A stretch of DNA of 64,000 nt, taken from Changshengia sp963803165 (GTDB taxonomy: Bacteria; Chloroflexota; Dormibacteria; Aeolococcales; Aeolococcaceae). The translations under genes were made by a program, and so were the position numbers. The stretch covers positions 1 to 64,000 of the forward strand of contig CAWDLK010000006.1 in NCBI GenBank assembly GCA_963803165.1. The letters run 5' to 3'. How positions within the stretch are numbered: the stretch's first letter is position 1; each line of letters starts with the position of its first letter. Positions 62,130 through 64,000 of the stretch are shown piece by piece. A model generated the notes under the pieces. That model saw nothing but the letters and a program-made list of their open reading frames with translations, was not told the DNA's origin and searched no databases.

Positions 62130-64000
62130 CTACCGGGCGGAGGACGGTGTCTGATCCGGCGAAGGGCCGGCGTACTCGAGGGTGCGGCGGGTGAGACGTC
62201 GGCCGCGCCGCGAGGCGACCGCGATCGCCCCCAGCACCAGGGCGTTGAAGACGATCAGGAAGACGATGATCTGGGGTGCGTTCCCCATGTGGATCCCGGA
62301 CACCAGCGAGATGGCGTCGATCGGAGGCACCTCGGAGGTGTCGAACTGGTCGGGGTTGGTGGGGGCGGAGCCGGAGACCCCGCTCGGCCGGCTCGGCGGG
62401 GATGCGGTCACCGGCGGGACGATCACCGGAGCCGCCGCGCCGGTGGAGCGCGCCGTGGCCGGCGAGGGCGGTGTCGAAGCGCCGCCCGGCTTGCTGGACC
62501 CGCCCGGCTTGGGAGTGCCGGTCGGGGCGGCGGTCGGGGTGGCGGTGGGCGTCGCGCCTCCGCCCACGCTCTGCGCCGAGCTCCCCGAGGAGCTCGAGAA
62601 GTTGGCGTCACCCGAGTAGGAGGCGGCGATGCTCTGGGTGCCGGGGGCGAGCGACGAGAGGGTCAACGAGGCCTGTCCGAGGCTGTCCAGCGCGACCGCC
62701 GTGCGGCCGGTGCCGTTGACGGTGAAGGTGATCGTCCCGGTGGGGGTCAGGCTGGAGCTGGGATGGTTGACGGTCGCCGTGACGATGACCGGCCTGCCGG
62801 CGGGGGAGGGGTTGAGCGAGGTGGCGACCGAGAGGGTGGTCGACGCCGCGACCCGCTCGACGGTGACGGCGGCGGTCGACGCCGAGGTCGCCGCCGCGTA
62901 GAAGGCCTGGGCGGCGGCGTCCGGGTGGTACGCCGCCGTGATCGAGGGGTAGCTGCCCGCGGTCAGTGCGACCCGGAGGCTGGCCAGGGCGTCCGCGGTG
63001 GCGCCGACCTCGGCGGTCGCGGCCGCGCCGAGAAGGGTGGAGCCCTCCAGGAAGTCCACCGTCCCGCTCGGGAACGGGGCCGTGCCGCTGCCGAAGACCA
63101 CCGAGGTGAGGGTGACGCTCTGCCCCGCGTCCACCGAGGCCGGAGCCGCTCCGACGGTCACCAGCTGGGGCGCGACGGGCGAGCTCGCGGTCAGCAGCGC
63201 CGTCTCGCCGGGCTGGTCCTGGAGGTAGGCGGTGAGGGTGAGCCCGCGCGCTCGCCCGGCGGCGGTGGTGAGCTTGGCGCATCCGGTGGAGCATCGCCGC
63301 CCCGGGGTCACCGGGAGGGTGACCACGCCCGAGCCGGACGCGGCGAAGTTGCCGGTGCCGGAGTAGGCGGCGGTGAGCTTTTGGGTGCCGGACTGGCCGA
63401 AGCACGTCGTCAGGGTGGCCGTGCCCCCGCTCAGCGTGGCCGTCCCCAGGCTGGTGCCACCGTCGGAGAAGGCCACCGTCCCGCCCGGCACGCCGCCGGC
63501 CGAGGACACGGCCGCGGTGAGGGTCACCGTCTGCCCGGTCGCGGCGGACGTGGGCGAGACCGTGAGCCCGGTGGCCGTCGACGCCGGTGCCACCTGCTCC
63601 GACAGGGAGATGCTCGAGGAGGGCGAGAAGTTGCCGTCGCCGGCGTAGGTCGCCGCGATGGCGTGGGTCCCCACGTCGAGCGAGGTCACCACGACCGCCG
63701 CCGCCCCCCCGACCAGGCTCGCGCTTCCCACGGCGGTGCCGCCGTCCAGCAGCGAGACCCTGCCCGTCGGCACGCCACCGCCCGCAGCGGGCAGCACCGA
63801 CACCACGAAGAGGAGGGTCTCCCCGTACGTCGCCGGGTCGACCGTCGGCAGCAGCAACGTCGTCGAACCCTGGACGGTGACGTCCTGCTCGAGCACGCTC
63901 GACACCGATGCCGCGAAGGTCGCCGATCCCGCGTAGTCGGCGGTGAGCTGGTGGGTGCCGGCGGCGAGCCCCGAGCAGACCAGGGCCGCCTGGCCGGTCG
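62130..64000 (-). CDS. Ig-like repeat surface protein, 5' end outside window
   Basis: The C-terminal part of a large secreted or surface protein. It has repeated bacterial Ig-like (Big) domains of roughly 90-100 residues, each with a strand pattern such as GTVAFSDGGTSLGTATLSGG and an end of the type LTAAYSGTGNFAAS; at least four copies plus part of another are visible. A Ser/Thr/Pro/Gly-rich linker (TPTAAPTGTPKPGGSSKPGG) leads to a membrane helix (IIVFLIVFNALVLGAIAVAS) and a basic tail. The reading frame is open to base 64000, so the apparent start at 63905 is not real. Probably an adhesin or structural surface protein. Confidence 0.85.
   Translation of the reverse strand, partial: TGQAALVCSGLAAGTHQLTADYAGSATFAASVSSVLEQDVTVQGSTTLLLPTVDPATYGETLLFVVSVLPAAGGGVPTGRVSLLDGGTAVGSASLVGGAAAVVVTSLDVGTHAIAATYAGDGNFSPSSSISLSEQVAPASTATGLTVSPTSAATGQTVTLTAAVSSAGGVPGGTVAFSDGGTSLGTATLSGGTATLTTCFGQSGTQKLTAAYSGTGNFAASGSGVVTLPVTPGRRCSTGCAKLTTAAGRARGLTLTAYLQDQPGETALLTASSPVAPQLVTVGAAPASVDAGQSVTLTSVVFGSGTAPFPSGTVDFLEGSTLLGAAATAEVGATADALASLRVALTAGSYPSITAAYHPDAAAQAFYAAATSASTAAVTVERVAASTTLSVATSLNPSPAGRPVIVTATVNHPSSSLTPTGTITFTVNGTGRTAVALDSLGQASLTLSSLAPGTQSIAASYSGDANFSSSSGSSAQSVGGGATPTATPTAAPTGTPKPGGSSKPGGASTPPSPATARSTGAAAPVIVPPVTASPPSRPSGVSGSAPTNPDQFDTSEVPPIDAISLVSGIHMGNAPQIIVFLIVFNALVLGAIAVASRRGRRLTRRTLEYAGPSPDQTPSSAR

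Overview
The window is about 64 kb of very GC-rich bacterial DNA (roughly 70% or more by eye) with dense coding, frequent 4-base gene overlaps and many GTG starts. The gene set fits a terrabacterial soil-type lineage (Actinomycetota, Chloroflexota or Dormibacterota-like): an F420-dependent reductase, a LytR-CpsA-Psr cell-wall ligase, SpoIIM and YihY membrane proteins, the MoxR/DUF58/DUF4129/DUF4350 cluster, a SpoIIIAA/R3H-type ATPase, PdxST vitamin B6 synthesis and an AdaA-AlkA fusion. I cannot name the species. No mobile element, phage gene, CRISPR array or rRNA operon was seen, so this reads as core chromosome.

Layout. 0-6.7 kb: the N-terminal half of a KdpD-like K+ sensor runs off the left edge and faces, tail to tail, the KdpD-like histidine kinase half; then a stand-alone Lrp/AsnC ligand domain, a CDP-alcohol phosphatidyltransferase, the threonine degradation pair tdh-kbl, and an ECF sigma factor with a coupled membrane protein. 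7-18 kb: a membrane/MoxR supercluster (proline-repeat membrane protein, DUF4129, DUF4350, MoxR, DUF58 on plus; YihY, RDD, SpoIIM, then ispH on minus). 18-24 kb: small metabolic and hypothetical genes and two tRNAs (Arg-CCT, Pro-CGG). 24-29.5 kb: pdxS, pdxT, a double GNAT protein, an R3H-type ATPase and tmk. 29.5-33 kb: two tandem secreted glycine-rich paralogues with the same unusual C-terminal anchor. 33-41 kb: a PAS-GAF-GGDEF-EAL protein, enoyl-CoA hydratase, a membrane Fe-S oxidoreductase, a ParA-like ATPase and an MFS transporter. 41-50 kb: a methylmalonyl-CoA module (epimerase, mutase large subunit, propionyl-CoA carboxylase beta) followed by npdG, an aldo/keto reductase and sucCD. 50-58 kb: a LacI-type sensor fused to PAS-GGDEF, thiolase, acyl-CoA dehydrogenase, an LCP protein and a phosphofructokinase with pyrophosphate-type residues. 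58-64 kb: an alkylation-repair pair (AdaA-AlkA, Ogt), a methyltransferase-like membrane protein, MeaB, and the C-terminal part of a large Ig-repeat surface protein.

How the genes work together. Acyl-CoA dehydrogenase, enoyl-CoA hydratase, thiolase and a membrane Fe-S oxidoreductase outline beta-oxidation with electron delivery to quinone. PccB, epimerase, mutase, MeaB and SucCD outline conversion of propionyl-CoA to succinate. Tdh-Kbl turn threonine into glycine and acetyl-CoA.

Three patterns stand out. (1) At least 20 genes have a TANNNT-like -10 hexamer 6-9 bases before the start codon, which implies widespread leaderless transcription. (2) Four well-conserved genes (kbl, the mutase, AdaA-AlkA, the LacI-GGDEF protein) each carry one frameshift, and three of the four are explained by an extra T in the same heptamer GAGTTCG. 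(3) Some conserved reading frames lack a sensible ATG/GTG/TTG start but have a strong Shine-Dalgarno sequence before an ATC codon.
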